The notes beneath the pieces are model-generated. The model was not told the DNA's origin. It saw nothing but the letters and a program-made list of their open reading frames with translations, and did no database searches. Both the position numbers and the translations under genes were made by a program. From Medicago truncatula (taxonomy: Eukaryota > Streptophyta > Magnoliopsida > Fabales > Fabaceae), in the NCBI RefSeq assembly GCF_003473485.1, contig NC_053043.1, positions 38,912,576 through 38,976,575 of the forward strand: a stretch of 64,000 nucleotides of DNA, given 5' to 3'. Shown piece by piece: positions 1 to 13,221 of this stretch. Position 1 is the stretch's first letter, and each line of letters starts with the position of its first letter.

Positions 1-3000
1 CCGGGTCAACAGCATCAGGACGGTTTGTTGCACCTATGACCACCACTGAACCCCTGGATTTCAAACCATCCATAAGAGCAAGCAATGTTGACACAACAGA
101 ACTATGAGTCTGATCTTGCTGTCGAGTACGGGAGGGTGCCAGTCCATCGATCTCATCAAAGAATATTATGGAAGGTTGACATTTCTCAGCAACCTGAAAT
201 AATAGTCTTAGTTGACGCTCAGCATCACCAACATATTTCCCCAAGCAATCTGCACCTTTACGGGCAAAATATGCAATCCGTCTATCTCCACGGGCACATG
301 CACCTATCAATGACCGGACCACTAAGGTTTTCCCTGTTCCGGGATAGCCGTGCAAAAGAACACCTCTTGGAGGTGTAAGCCCTAAATTGTCGAAAAAATT
401 AGGATATAGCAGCGGAATAATAACAACTTCTTTCATACAACGGATGACATCATTAAGCCCAGCAACAGATTCCCATCCCTGAAATGAATTGTCACTGGCG
501 GAAGAGTCTGAACCACCAATATACACTGGAGCTATTCTCAATACATCACGATGAAGCCTCTTGTTCTCACGTTTCAAAAATTCTTCATCCTCGCCACAAT
601 TTTCCAACCATTTCTCTTCTGCATCAATATCCTTTCTCGAAGCATCATTTGAACGCTTCTTCGTCTCCCACATCATTTTCCTAGCCCTCAACTTCTTTAA
701 CCGTGCTAAGTATTTATCACCACAAGGTTGGAAAAGGTGTCGATGATCTGTACAAGCTATAAGAAATTTGCGGTGATCAAAGATGCAACCATTTGCTCTA
801 GCACAAGCCTGCAAAACACAGATCGGGTGCTATATCTAGTTAAAATTGGTAAAAAACAAAAATGATTTCCTTGCTTGTAAAAGCAAAGTAAGGAAGTTCA
901 TAATATTTGTAAATTCCATTTCGAAAGAAAGAATATGAAGCCAACCAAGTGATAAGTTTTAGGACAACGATCAACACGACAACCGATGGTTGCCCCTCTC
1001 CTCCCACAACGTGTGCACTTCAATGCTCTTCCTCGACAAAGTGCGGCCCTCACATTTTTTAAGCATCCCAAGCCAGCAAAATAAACCTGCAAGAGTTTGA
1101 CAAAATGAATATCTACTTTGACATAAAAGTTGACTAAGCTTCAAATAGGCAGATTATTAGCACATGCCAGTTCTAAGCAACAAAATGATAGAAACTGGTA
1201 CCAAACATAGGAATTTAATATTAATAGTAATAATCTGATCTTAATTGCAACAATATCTGGAAAGCTGTCTTAGAACAGAGGATGAGTTCTTTTACGATAC
1301 AACAAATTAGGAAATAACACATATATTGCATGACAATTCCTATCCAAGAGTCTTTGTCTCTCTCCGGTGCCAACTTAGGTGGGCTAGTTTAGCTTCTTAA
1401 AAAAAAAGAGTCTTTGTCTCTCCAAATTAATAGTCTGCTGATTTTTCCTTCGGTTTTCCTATTAATCAAAATCTGCCCAATAACATAACTGTCTTCCTAA
1501 AACATAACAACTGTTGGTTGTTGCCAAATAACATGATAACTGCAGCCTAATAATATAATAATGATACTAATAAGAGGTCTAACCAAAAACTATTAAGCCA
1601 ACATAGTTCTAATAACAAATGAGAAGAATATTTTGCTTCATAAGTTGACAATGTGCGTTGATCTCTATGGACAATATTAATTAAGTAAAATCCATTTATC
1701 CTATTAAAATTTTAAGAGTATATGTTCATTTGAAAACCGGTACGGATGAAAATATTGAAATGCCAAAGGATTGAATAAAAGAAGTCTTTGAAAAGTTCTA
1801 AAATATGCCACAGCTTCAAAATTAAAAGAATCTCTGGGTTCACTTCATGTCTAGTGTTTTATCTACATCCTAGGACAAGTACCGTAAAGTAAAAAGTTGA
1901 CTTATTTTTATGCCATAACCAGGAAGATTGAGATGTATGTGATCAGCACAAATTCTACCTCTTTAACAAACAACAATTACCAGAGCAAGACTCTTACTAC
2001 CAAACAGACACGGAGCATTAGTGTATTCAGTGTGTGTTTGATTTCATGCAAGAGAGACTCCAAAGTGATTTTATACACATATAATTGATTTTGACATGTT
2101 TGGATGATGTCAATTGAAATTGATTTTGCTTCTAAAATTGGTTATAACTTGAAGCTAGGATTTTTAAGCTTTTGATTCCAAACGTGATTTTCATAATCAA
2201 ATATATTGTTCAACTCATTTTTACATGTATGTAACCACTTCACAGTCAACTCATTTTTATCTAAAATCAATTCACTCAAAATCAATTTTTAACATTCTAA
2301 AACCTGAAACACACTTAGTAGTAGGTCTTAACATGGCACTATGATCAGCAAGTCTGCATATTATAAAAACAAGAAGCAATTTAGCATGATCATTTTATAA
2401 TGTCTTAGACTAACTTTCAAGCTCACATATGCAGAATTTACTGATGCAGACCAAGGTTCAAGAAACTTTTAATTTGAAATCACACCTCTGGACTCCATAC
2501 AGCACAATTCTGATGCACCCATATTCCAGCAATACCATAACGATCATTAATAGGGCCCAAGAGACGCCCAAGCCAACCAGGTTCATCATCAAAACCATCC
2601 CAAGTTTCATAAGCGGGCTCCTCTGAAGCTGATGATCCGCTATAAGCTTCGTTCTCACTGTCACCGTTATCCTGAACTAACCTTTTTGGAGGCTTACCAT
2701 CGCTCCCTCTTCCACACAAACCACACCGTCTTCCCTCTTTGATGCATCGGTACCCAGACTTATCATTTGATGCTTGTTTCAACTCATCCCTCTTCCCAAC
2801 ACTCTCATCTTTTGAGACATTTTCATCAATGCCAACCTCCTTATCAACAGCTCCTTCATTATCTGCTTGTTCCGTTGAAACTCCAGCAATTTCATCCACA
2901 TTACTTGCATATATTCCTTCCTTCTCACTCTCTATCTTATCACCCTGTTCATCTAAAGATTCTACACGTTCCATCGGAGACGGTTCAACATCGCCACTAC

Positions 3001-3796
3001 ACTCCTCAGCTTGCAAATTGTCAGTTTCAATTCTCTCCTCGTTCCTTGTAGCAGCATTCTCATCCCTCGAATCTATTGGATTCTCATGAGCCAATTCAGT
3101 CTCTGGAAACGAAGCACTCCCCTCACCTGTGTCCAATACAACTACAAGCTCCACTTCTTGACTCTTACTCTCATCCAACCCCACTGGACACTCATTTTCC
3201 TCAAGCCTTTGATCACCCTTCGTCGCTTCAACTCTCCTCGTTCTCTTCTTCGACTTAAACTTCCTTCGGGTAAAATATTTAAACCCCTCTTTATTATCAA
3301 CCTCCACAACCTCTATTTCCTCTTTCCCATCACCCTCCACAGCCTCCAATTCTTCCTTCCTATCATCCTCCACAACCTCCAATTCATCTTTCTTATCAAC
3401 CTCCAACACCTCATCAAACAACTTCCTTTTCCTACCACTCAATTCCCTCTCCTCCTTCACTTCAAATTCCACGTTCTTACCCCTCGATCTTGACCTCAAA
3501 CTCCAATTCCCACCACCAGAACCCCCACTTTCTCTCCCTACACCTTTATCACCCTCCACACTCTTCGGAACTACATCCTTTCCTAACTTCAACCGTTTCT
3601 TCTTCGGTGTGGGAGAGACATCAAGCAAAACCGGGGCACGCCTAGCCCGCGAGCTTCTCCTCACCCCTGAATCAGGGTTCAAATCATGACCCACATTACA
3701 CTCACCGTGATTTCTAGTATACTCTTCCTCACAAATTGCATCCAATTTCTTATGTTTCTTCCGAATCCGTGACGAGGAAGGTGATGATCGCATCAT
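1..3796 (-). CDS. AAA-type ATPase with extended PHD finger (5' part, cut by window edge)
   Basis: Three exons fit GT-AG rules and keep frame: 3796-2486 (437 codons), 1086-946 (47 codons) and 808-1, which runs off the window. At least 753 residues are visible. The N-terminal ~340 residues are charged and low in complexity, with basic nuclear-signal-like clusters. An extended PHD finger follows (about residues 356-535; first Cys pair C358/C361, H428/C431, then CxxC and C..H pairs in exons 2-3). The AAA module starts near residue 590: Walker A GYPGTGKT at 638-645, Walker B IIFFDEIDGLAP with D702/E703, and sensor-1-like IGATNRPDAVDP at the edge. In Arabidopsis this architecture is that of the chromatin ATPase BRP1, partner of the bromodomain ATPase BRAT1 (ATAD2-like), which counters silencing; orthology is inference. 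The start is the first of two adjacent Met codons. Intron 1 is about 1.4 kb and carries repeats. Confidence 0.9.
1346..1422 (+). repeat. Severely 5'-truncated SINE with 17-bp target duplication
   Basis: The 17-mer AAGAGTCTTTGTCTCTC occurs at 1346-1362 and again at 1406-1422. Between them are 43 bp: a stretch matching the internal part of the SINE near 19790 (GGTGCCAA...GGTGGGCTA), then an A-run. This is a retroposed fragment in intron 1 of the AAA ATPase gene. Confidence 0.75.
2027..2325. repeat. MITE-like inverted-repeat element in intron 1
   Basis: The ends are imperfect inverted repeats: CAGTGTGTGTTTGATTT on the left and AACCTGAAACACACTTA on the right. The interior is AT-rich with no coding potential. 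It lies in the large intron 1 of the AAA ATPase gene. Exact borders are uncertain. Confidence 0.5.
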
Positions 3797-6428
3797 AACA
3801 AACCAAAATGTATAAAAACTTCACCAAACAGCAATATAAATCAAAGTGAAAAATGATAAAAATTAAAACTTTTTCGCTATGTAGAAAACTATCAAATGGG
3901 TATTCGGTGATTGTGTTACTCGTTCAATTGGGTATTCAAATTCACTGTAATTGAGAGGAAAAATGGCGTGGTGGTTTCAATTGATGGTAAAAGGTGGAAA
4001 AAACGAAACCCTAGAAATTGATTGGGACAAGAATCATTGTCGGAGTTAAGGTTTGATTGAAGGGAAGTTATGTGTGTTTATTTTTTGTGTGTGAAGATTG
4101 CGTTTCTGGGTTCTGTGGTTCTATATGATGTTTTTCTTAACTGAAGTGTTTGATTTTTTTTTCTTCTCTTTGTTGTTGTGGTTACATAGAAACAAAAACT
4201 GAAGAAGGTTTTTGGTGTTGTATTTATATATATATATGTTTATGCTTATGATGGTTTCACGCGAAGAGTGGGTAACGTGATTTCACGCGATTGATGGTTT
4301 CGGCAGTTGAGTATAAGTTAAAAATTGTTTCAACTTCAATTTAAAATGAGAGTTTTGTGTTCACTCATTTGAAGTTAGAAGAAGAATTCATACTTCGTAT
4401 GAGGTTGTACGATGATTCTCTTATGCAATTTGAAAGTCTAATTTTATAAACTTTTACAACAAAAAAGACATGGGAAATTACATAAAATAAAGATTATCGA
4501 GCCATTTGATATATTGCGGCTCATGTTCAAACCTATAATTTCTTTATTATATGTAGTCTTTTTGTTGTTCTATGTTAATTCCTCTGTTTCTTTGTAAATG
4601 TCATTTTAGGATGCGACACTCGAATTAAGAAAGTGAAATTTTTAAAAAAAATTCTATTATAAAACGTTTTAACCAATCGATAAATTTTTTTTTTTTTGTG
4701 TACACTATCTCTTTTCAATAAATTTTACATCTCGTTCATAACAAATAATTGTGATACACTATTCATTTCTCCAATAAATTTCTCTGGTTATGTGCACGCT
4801 CTATTTCTTCAATAAAATTGTTTGGCCCTTTTTTTTTTCATTTTGAACATTGATGGAGTCTTTTGTTTTTTTTCTATCTTCTATTTTGGACTTGAAGTTT
4901 TTAACAATTTTACTTATCAACCATTTTGATTATTGTTTTTAAGTCAACCACTTTTGGCTCAAGTTTTGGTTTTCCCTTGATTTTGAGTTCAATTTGATTC
5001 TTAATTTAAAAATTAGATGATAGTATGTTTGATATAATTATTTTAAAAAGACTTATAACTCTTTAAAGTATATCAAATAAAATCTACGTGTTATTCCTCT
5101 CAAAATCTAGGATTTTAGAAAGAATTTTTTTATGATTGTCGAACAAATGAAGACAATAAAGTACTTCAAAATGTAGAAATCGTTGATTTATACCATAATT
5201 TTGAATGGAGAGAAATACACGTGCTGGAAAAAGAATTTGGGATAGGTGTCTTAATGGTATTTTTTGGCAAAATTTGATCGTAATTTCTATTTCATCAAAC
5301 ACATTGTTGCCGCCAAAAATGAGAGTTTTCCTTTCCCCAAATATATAAAAGCAGCACTTGGGAATGGTAAATTGGATAACGGTTCCTTCAAAATTCAAAT
5401 ATGTATATATTTGAATTTTACATGCTATACCTCTCGTAACTGGTGGTAATTTTCCACTTTATATTTGTTTTTCATCTAAATTTGTAGCTGGACGTATATA
5501 GATTAATAAAGTCACAAGTAAACTTTTTATCTGTTATTTCAAATTTTTAATAAACGATGTAACCAAAAAAAAATCTAGTAAATGATGAATGATATTAATC
5601 ATTGATAAGAGATTCTTTTAGGTTAGCAAGAGATCATTGGTTCAAATCTTATCTAAAAAAATTTAAGGAGAACTTTATCATCCGTTATGACCGGAGGATA
5701 ACCAGTTACACACAAAAAATAGTAAATAATACTAGAATCAAAAAAAATAAACTAATCCCTGTCTCATTTTAATTTTCGTTTTTGGATTATACACGGATCT
5801 TAAGAAAATGTTTAGCTTAGTTAATTACAATGGTAAAATTAATATCATTTACTAAAACATCTTTATTAATTGTAGTTATTGGAGTAGTTAAATGAGATGA
5901 AATTCAATAAATAATGGTATATTAGCAAACAAACAAAAAATATTGTATTTATATTCTAAAATAACAATTATTTAGAGATAGAAATGTTTAAGTGACAAAT
6001 TAAAATGAGAAAGAGATTACTTACTTTAACTTTTTTAAAGAAAACAGTTGTATTTTACTATTTCTCCAAAAATATATTGAAACAAACACACTTTTTCGAG
6101 ATTACCATAGTCCCATTTCTGTAATAACCGGAGGGTTAACACCAAGAAAACAAAAAAAAAACAAACAAATTCGCCTTCACCTTTTAAAGTGGAAACACAA
6201 TAAATTATATAGACAAGATAGCAGGTAAATTAGGGAGCACCAAACCGTAAGACTGAGCAGATATGAAAAACAAAGTCATAGAAACCTCACTAACGCATGC
6301 AAATTTGCAAGTTGAAACCAGTTCAATAAACACATGCCATAAAAAATCAACACAAGTCATCATAGTGAAAGTCAAAAACTATCAGAATTTACAGACAAAA
6401 TCTTATCACCAGTTCGTTTAATCAATCA
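3797..6428. other. Intergenic: AAA-gene 5' flank, SINE-like remnant, HPY2 3' flank
   Basis: About 400 bases next to 3796 should hold the 5'UTR and promoter of the AAA gene on the minus strand; a TATATATATATA run lies near 4228-4240. The rest is very AT-rich. A SINE-like remnant (about 5605-5712) has a degenerate B-box (GGTTCAAATC) and the tail found in other legume SINEs. Short ORFs near 5084-5449 have no recognisable domain and were not called. Confidence 0.5.
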
Positions 6429-9400
6429 CTAATCTTCATCAAGCATGGTGAAATCTTCTACATTAGTTTCTTTGTCCATTTTTCGCATTTCGTCAATATC
6501 CACAGCCAACGACGGATCCTGTACCAGCACATTAACATCCAACGCCTTTGGGCAACCTGACACACAGATTTGATTAAAAACCAATGCAATGGTGGCATAA
6601 GGTTAATGTCAAGGTTATCTAAAAACAACATATACCCGATATTGGGCATTGAGTACGGCCACCCTCTGACTGGATATATTGCGTTATCACTTGCTTTTCA
6701 TAAATGTGCCTACATTGCATGCTGCATCAATGAAACGGAGAATGAGTAACATGCATAATATATATATCAATATCCGAACACATGATAATCTTTTATCTCA
6801 TGCTAATACAAAACAAGCTAAACACCGTTGATACTAACAAATCCGGTTGCGGTCAACATGGTAATACAGTCTATCCCTTACCATCAAGGTTTGATTGTAC
6901 TATTAAAAGAAATCTCATTGTTTATTCACGTCTCTCTGTCTTATCAGTCCAATTGGTTTCAAAATCTATACAACATCCTCATGCACATCATAATTTTGTT
7001 CTTTCTATAGTAGTAAAAATTCATAGCAAAATACGCCATATTCAGAGTTGATTTCTAGCAGTTTAGTTGTACTATCGAAAACTATGTTGCTTCTCATGGC
7101 TTACCTGGTTGCTAACTTAAAGAGTATTTAAGGTGTAGTTTATCAGCCATGTCATGAAGCATAATCACCATTCAAACGGGTAGCACTTCAGTGCCTTTGG
7201 CTTTGGTGCCTTTGGTTCATTTTAGATGAGAGAGAATGTTGGATGAATGATTAAAATAAATTATTTAGATGAGAGAGAATGAATGGTTAAGAGAGAGATA
7301 GGAACGAAGGCACCAAAGCCAAAGGCACCGAAGTGCTACCCCATTCAAACACAGTGGGAAAACTCCTAGCCTGTTAAATTTTGAAGTTTACTGAAATCCA
7401 AGAATTGTATTGAACTTCCTAACCACATACAATATAATATGCAGCTAAAGACTAAATACATAAGAACTGTGGGGGAGCATATAGTGGGTAAAGCAAAAGG
7501 TATATCTACCACCTCGAAATGTAAATTTTTATAGATTTAGACAAATCAATCCAAACCGAGCATGAAAACCTGAGCTTGGCCCGTGACAAAAGATAAAGAT
7601 GGTACTTATGTTTGACTTGTTTTAATTTGCACCCCAACTTGTTTAATAAATTTGGACATTAGCTTCTTTGAACTTGTTTGTTTTCTTTCCCTTTATCAAG
7701 TCTCGAAGTTATTTCTTTAAGTTTATTGATTTAATATTCAGTAGACATTTTCATGCAAGAAGATGAAATAAAAAAAGGACAAGTGTAAGTGACTGTATGA
7801 TTATTCGAGTTAAGTAGTAGATATAATATAGTAAATTATTAACAAATAAAATATTCTCCTAGCATAAATAAATTGTTATTGCATATACCTGTTTAATTTG
7901 AAGTTACAAATTTTAAGATATGATAATGTCAGCAATAGGCCTCAATTTCCTAAGTAGGAACCAGCTAGGGGGTGAGGGAAGGCTCTCAATTTCCTGTCAT
8001 TTGTTTATCTGAAAACTGCTGTAAATGCACTTTAAGAAACTGCTCATACAGTTTCAACCAGACAAAGAACTGCCTCTGCAGTGTTTGTGTATTCCTTATC
8101 GTTCATCAATATTATCCTACCATATTCAGTATATACAATTGATTTAGATACCAGTTCTAACAAACACACAGAGTTACAGAATGCTTAAAAGCTTTTAATG
8201 TCGACCCCTAACACTTGAACTTATTCCCCTACTTATATAATCAGATCTAAATTCAAGCTTTAACTTGTTTAGTTAAAATATAAAAAGTCAAATCAATCAC
8301 TTTATAGGTCAAGCTTTAGTAGTTAGCAAGCGGCTTAATTAATTTACACCCAAACGTAAATGCAGGCATATATATATGGGTCACCTGTTTACCGAACCAA
8401 TTGACCAATGTTCAGACTTTAGTGTTCAGAGTTCTGGGATTAGTGAGAAAAGTTGCACATGGATGTGGGTATGGAGGAAGGGTTTTATTAGAAAAATGAG
8501 TATTGGATCTATATGTTGTATCCCTTTACATAAATACACATGCAAATATAAAAGTACAAATGATAAATATTTCTCTTTCTTTTTTCTAATATAAAAATTT
8601 GTTATCTGGGTTTAGGCATGGGTGAGAGATAGCACAGCCAAATGGATATTATGACAGATTTGAAAATGTCCCTTTTATTGGGTTTATGTGTGAATTCTCC
8701 AGCCATCGACCCCAAAGCCAACCAATTTAAACCCCTACTACTATCAACACCCTCATAGTCCACCAGAAATTAGGCTTCAAAGCTGAATATCTTTCAATGA
8801 CTATTTTAACAAGCATTTTCTAAGGCATTGGTGGTAAACAAATGAAGATCAACTTAAGACTACATACAGACATTGTACTTGTCATTCTAAAGTCAATTTT
8901 CTCATACCATGCCTGAGATTCTTTTTCCATTTCCATACAACCTACCAAGCGAATGCCTACACATGCATACTTAGCAAATTTACTCATGTCAAGATATATA
9001 ATGGTGATGAGAATGAATTAATACTATCAATTTATGCAAACTTAGAATAAAAAATAAAACAACGCAGCGGAAACATGTATAACTCTAACTATTGACATAA
9101 AAAAGAAACATCGCAAACAGAAACAGCAATATTGTGTATGACTCGTATGGTACCTGCGAACTGGTTCTTGAAGCTCAGTAATAGGCTTTCCACTCAATGG
9201 ACATTTGAAATTCAAAATATTAGATTGGGTACCGGTCATTACAATGTCATCATTTTCTTCACCTGGCATTGGTTGTCCCTCATGATGCACATTCTAAAGA
9301 AAAAGATAAACAAAAAGCAATTAGATTGTTCCTTGAATTCAATAGCAGTTTTGCACAAGGAACTTGGAAATATGTCAGTTCTCAATGAAAAGATATTATT

Positions 9401-12400
9401 GCATTGCATAAGTTACAAAAACAGCTTTGTATTCTTCAAGAAAAAAATAGAAACAGAAAATTACAAAGTGAAATAAACCAGTGTTCAATTTATATCTCCC
9501 CCTCTCAGAACATATATGTGCACATACATGTGTCTTGGTGCGTATGTGTGTGTGGGTGTGTGTGAATACAAGATCAAATACTCCTGAGAAATTAGACACA
9601 TAATGTTTATAGCAAACAATGGAAACATAAATATGATATAAACATATCCAATGGTGGGAACTGGAAAGGTATCAATCTATTGATTGGGATACAAGTCTTG
9701 TAAAACAAAGATGGCAACTTAGTACATTGAAAGAATATGTTCTAACCGAAGACAGGCAGTTACATTTCTACTTTTTCCAATCACTGCCAACGCTCAATGG
9801 TAAAGAGAACACTCTGGATGAGTGATATGTTTCACAATCTTTGATACCATTATTAGTTATTACTCATTTCATGAAGCCATAAGCAAAATATTTGAAAGAA
9901 AAAAATTATTTCACACTACTTTAAGACAAACAAAATAGGGATGTTTACTGAGTACTGGCCAAAAGAGAAATAAGAAAATAATCTTGATAGACATATTTAA
10001 GTTCAACTGCAGAACAAAACAAAGGAAATTGGGGAGAAGAGGGGTAGGGGTAAGTATCTTCAACCCCACTAAGAGCGACAAGAAACATACCCATACAGCT
10101 TCCTTAAATTGGCGCACTAAAGTATGTCTTTGAACATCTGAATTTCGATTGGCCTGAAACTGCGAAATTTCATCCTCAAACACCTTATGAAAATCAGTCA
10201 ACTGCATATTTGCAACATCAAAAGGAAAGTTAGTTTTTGGACAAAGGATGGTGTTAGTGTTAATGTAACGAATATGAAAACAAAACAAAACGACTTAACT
10301 ACTATTTATGATAACTGGGGTTTATATACAAAGAGAAAGGACTGATAAGGTCAAACACCTAAAACGAATGACAACGAACCTAACTAACTACTCAATATTA
10401 CTGCCATGTTTGGCTAATCAGCTTAATTTGGCGTGTATAGCATAAGCACTTATCATTTTATTTTACTTTTTGAGGGGAAAATCTTATAGCATTTCATTAC
10501 ATATCAAGTTCAAGATACAAGGTGGTGCATTAATAAATAAATGGGACTAGCTAGGAAAGTGGCCTCTCGTGCAAGATTATGAGCTACCTCATTCGTTTGT
10601 CTCCGACTAAACTCAACCTTAGAGTTTTCAAATAGTAAGTTAAAGCATCTCATACATTCATCAAGTAATTCTCCAAACTCCGAAATGTCATTCTTGCCTT
10701 TGTTATAGTTATCTACCACTTTCTTGGCATCCAACTCAAAATCAACATTTGAAAGTTGTAGATCATGCACCCATTTCATTGCATGTAGTAGTCCCAAAGC
10801 TTCATCTATGTCTGGAGAACATATAGGCTAAGACCATAATGTTTGTGCCAAGACGAAACGCCCTTCCTCATCCCGAATGCACATACCATAACCAACACAA
10901 TTCAACAAGGCGGAGAATGACACATACACATTGCATTTGTGCCTGCCTGCAGCCGGTTTTTGCCATCTAACCTGTGCCTTCTGCGTGTTTGTTCTGCTGT
11001 CAGCTGCTGTGTTCACAGCTGTTCTCACCCCCGCCCCATTCACAGCTGTTCAACTTTCGTTTGTGACAAATCTTGTAACAATGCAAAAACAATCTCAGCC
11101 ACTGTGTTATGTTGTTGCAGCGCTGTGTTCACTTCTTGCCACATATTTCCCTCACACCATACATTTCTAGCTCTTGGGCAATCAAACAACGCATGAATGG
11201 CATCCTCATAATTGTCCTCACACATCGCACACATAGATGGGCACTGCACACCTCTGTCCAACAATCTTGCACGCGTTGGTAAACATCCTCAACAATTTTC
11301 CAAATCAAATTCTTTACTTTTGGGGGTGCCTTAAGCTTCCAAACGCCGGTCCAATAGCCTGGCCTATGTAAGTATGAATTGTCTGCTATTTCTTCCATGC
11401 ATAGCCGGTAAGCACTTCTCACAGAGTAGTGACCATTCTTCTCCACCTTCCATATTAATTTATCCTCCTCCACTTGTTGAATAAGAGGAGTTTTCAATAT
11501 GCTCTGAGCTGTGGCGTAATCAAAACAATGTGCTATCACTTGGTGGTTCCAACTATGAGAGTTATGATCGACAAGTGAATGAACTCTGGATTGTTGTATC
11601 GCCATAACTGGTTGGCCTTCTCCTGATATGCAGGCACCATCCCTCAACCAGGGAGCATAAAAAATTGGGATGTTCAGACCTGATCCAATTTTCCATCTGG
11701 AGCCTGTGAGGAACTCGCTTTGCACTGAAAATACTGTGCCACACAAAACTTGGTTTGTGGCCTAATTTCGTATCAAGATAGCAGCTGCGGGGAAAATAGC
11801 GTGCCTTAAATAGTTTGGACACCAGGCAATCAGGTTATGTTTGGAACTTCCAACCTTGTTTATCATATAAGCACTTATGCATAATCTATTTCTATAACAA
11901 AAGATAAAATAATTTAATTGTTTTGTATAAGGTATAAGCTGTTTTTACATCCTATCTTGGAGAGATTATGGACATGTCAATTTCTATAACCTATCTTTGA
12001 AAGCTAATGGACATGTTATAAGCTGTTTTCATAAGTTCTCCCAAACAGTCTCACAAGTACTTATACCACTAGATAAGCGTGTCACTCTTCATACACTCTA
12101 GTCAGGCCTTATCTTTAATCAATGTGGGATTTGGGATTTTCCCAAAACACCCCCTCATGCCCAACACTTTCGTGCGTGAATATAAACGGTAGGTAGCCCG
12201 ATCGATTGGCTCTGATACCATATTAAGTTTTATACTGAGCTTAACTCATCCTTACAAAACTGGTAAAGTGAGGATCGTCCGCCTCTGCTTATAAACACAT
12301 GTGCATGCAGTACATTTATCCAATAGTTAAATGATAAGTGATAAGTGGAGAGATTTGATTACCTGTTCTCCAGGCTTGTATCTATTACCAAAAGCTTGAA

Positions 12401-13045
12401 CAGAAGATGAAAAATGCACACTAAGTTCATTTAAGCCAATTAACTCCACAACAGCATCTTCCATCTCCTTCACCTAAAAAAATTGTTTTCACTTTCCACC
12501 CATCACATGACCGTAATTACAAACAAAACAAAAAAAATTAATGACCCACATTAAGTTTATGTTTGGATACATTTACGGAAAAGTGAGTTGAAAAATAAAT
12601 TTTACACCAAAATCAATTCTAGCCACTACAAACGTGGAACCAAACATAGGCTAAAATGGTTTTTATTGTTCACTCATCACATGACCAATATTACTAAAAA
12701 AAAAAATGAACACAATCAAATTTTAATGATATTAATTAAAAACATCATAAAAACAAAAACCTTGTCAAAAAGCTTGTCTTTTTCCAATTGAACTGCAATA
12801 CCCTTCATCACACCAACTGTTGAACGGATATCCTAAAACAAACCCAGAAAAATGTAACACAATAAGTGATAAACAAAATGATTGAATTTATTTACAAACA
12901 CGAAAAAATGCTCCTTTGATTAAAGGATACCCTAAAAAAGAAGGGTTTGAGAGTTTACAGAGATGATAGGTTGAATATCAGTGCCGTAAGTGGAAGTTAA
13001 GTTCTTTATCCGACCAGAAACGCCGCCGTGTGAACTTGACGCCAT
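6429..13045 (-). CDS. HPY2: E3 SUMO-protein ligase HPY2/MMS21 (NSE2 subunit of SMC5/6)
   Basis: Seven exons keep frame: 13045-12959, 12832-12761, 12473-12363, 10201-10091, 9293-9154, 6721-6636 and 6556-6429. They give 244 residues, close to the Arabidopsis protein (about 249). The N-terminal two thirds are helical. The SP-RING zinc domain spans exons 5-7: FKCPLSGKPITELQEPVR, then CRHIYEK (Cys-x-His) and CPISGCPKAL. The tail DEMRKMDKETNVEDFTML is typical of plant HPY2. The family SUMOylates substrates within the SMC5/6 complex and acts in DNA repair and in keeping meristem cells out of endocycles. The start is the only ATG giving a full N-terminus. Two introns exceed 2 kb: intron 4 (10202-12362) holds a LINE, a TRIM and a MITE; intron 5 holds another MITE. 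No exon is disrupted. Confidence 0.93.
7169..7350. repeat. Mutator-type MITE with 9-bp target duplication
   Basis: The element at 7178-7341 has long inverted ends (GGGTAGCACTTCAGTGCC... against ...GGCACCGAAGTGCTACCC), about 40 bp with a few mismatches. The 9-mer CATTCAAAC flanks it on both sides (7169-7177 and 7342-7350). It lies in intron 5 of HPY2. Confidence 0.85.
10405..12085. repeat. Older non-autonomous repeat split by the LINE
   Basis: The parts 10405-10453 and 11867-12085 resemble a second copy at 23437-23692. Shared text includes CTATTTCTATAACAAAAGAT, TATAAGCT...TTTTCATAAG and AGTCTCACAAGT. It contains no gene. The LINE interrupts it, so it predates the LINE. Confidence 0.65.
10454..11866 (-). 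mobile_element. 5'-truncated, frameshifted LINE (zf-RVT and RNase H-like region)
   Basis: Minus-strand frames at 11822-10510 encode, in order, a zf-RVT-like region (WRIGSG-type text, LRDGACIS, then HYSVRSAYRL and WKLKAPPKVKNLIWK), a Cys motif (CAMCEDNYEDAIHALFDCP) and an RNase H-like tail (WQKPAAGRHKCNV, ELDAKKVVDNYNKGKN, RRQTNEVAHNLAREA). The frames are broken by several shifts, so it is dead. The strand-wise 3' end is A-rich. The 12-mer ATAAGCACTTAT flanks it (10442-10453 and 11867-11878), consistent with target-primed insertion. It sits in HPY2 intron 4, inside an older repeat. Confidence 0.85.
12090..12310 (-). mobile_element. TRIM-type LTR retroelement remnant with tRNA-iMet primer site
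   Basis: On the minus strand TGGTATCAGAGCC (12220-12208) is the classic initiator-Met tRNA primer-binding site. It follows an LTR-end-like stretch (ATCCTCACTTTACCAG..., AAGGATGAGTTAAGC) and precedes TGTTGGGCATGAGGGGGTG, which starts a second LTR-like part (AATCCCACATTGAT, AGATAAGGCCTGA). This layout is typical of the small TRIM elements common in legumes. There is no coding region. Confidence 0.65.
12554..12655. repeat. Short inverted-repeat element in HPY2 intron 2/3 region
   Basis: GTTTATGTTTGG at the left end pairs with CCAAACATAGGC at the right end, with an AT-rich interior. It lies between HPY2 exons 2 and 3. Borders are approximate. Confidence 0.45.
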
Positions 13046-13221
13046 GAATCTCCGGTGGATTGGTGCTCTGAGAGCTCCGCGAAAGGGGAATTTTGGAGGG
13101 AGATAGGAAGGTTAGAACCTCACGGTGAAAATTGAATTTTGAAATACTACAATGCAAGTGAATAAGTAATTTCCCTAAATAAAAAAAAATAAAAATAAAA
13201 AGTTAATTAGGTTTTATATTT

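Noticed and set aside
3011..3493. 160-codon plus-strand ORF
   Set aside because: Antisense shadow of the acidic low-complexity part of the AAA ATPase exon 1.
10510..11822. Several minus-strand ORFs as host genes
   Set aside because: They are frameshifted parts of one LINE ORF2, flanked by a target duplication inside an intron.
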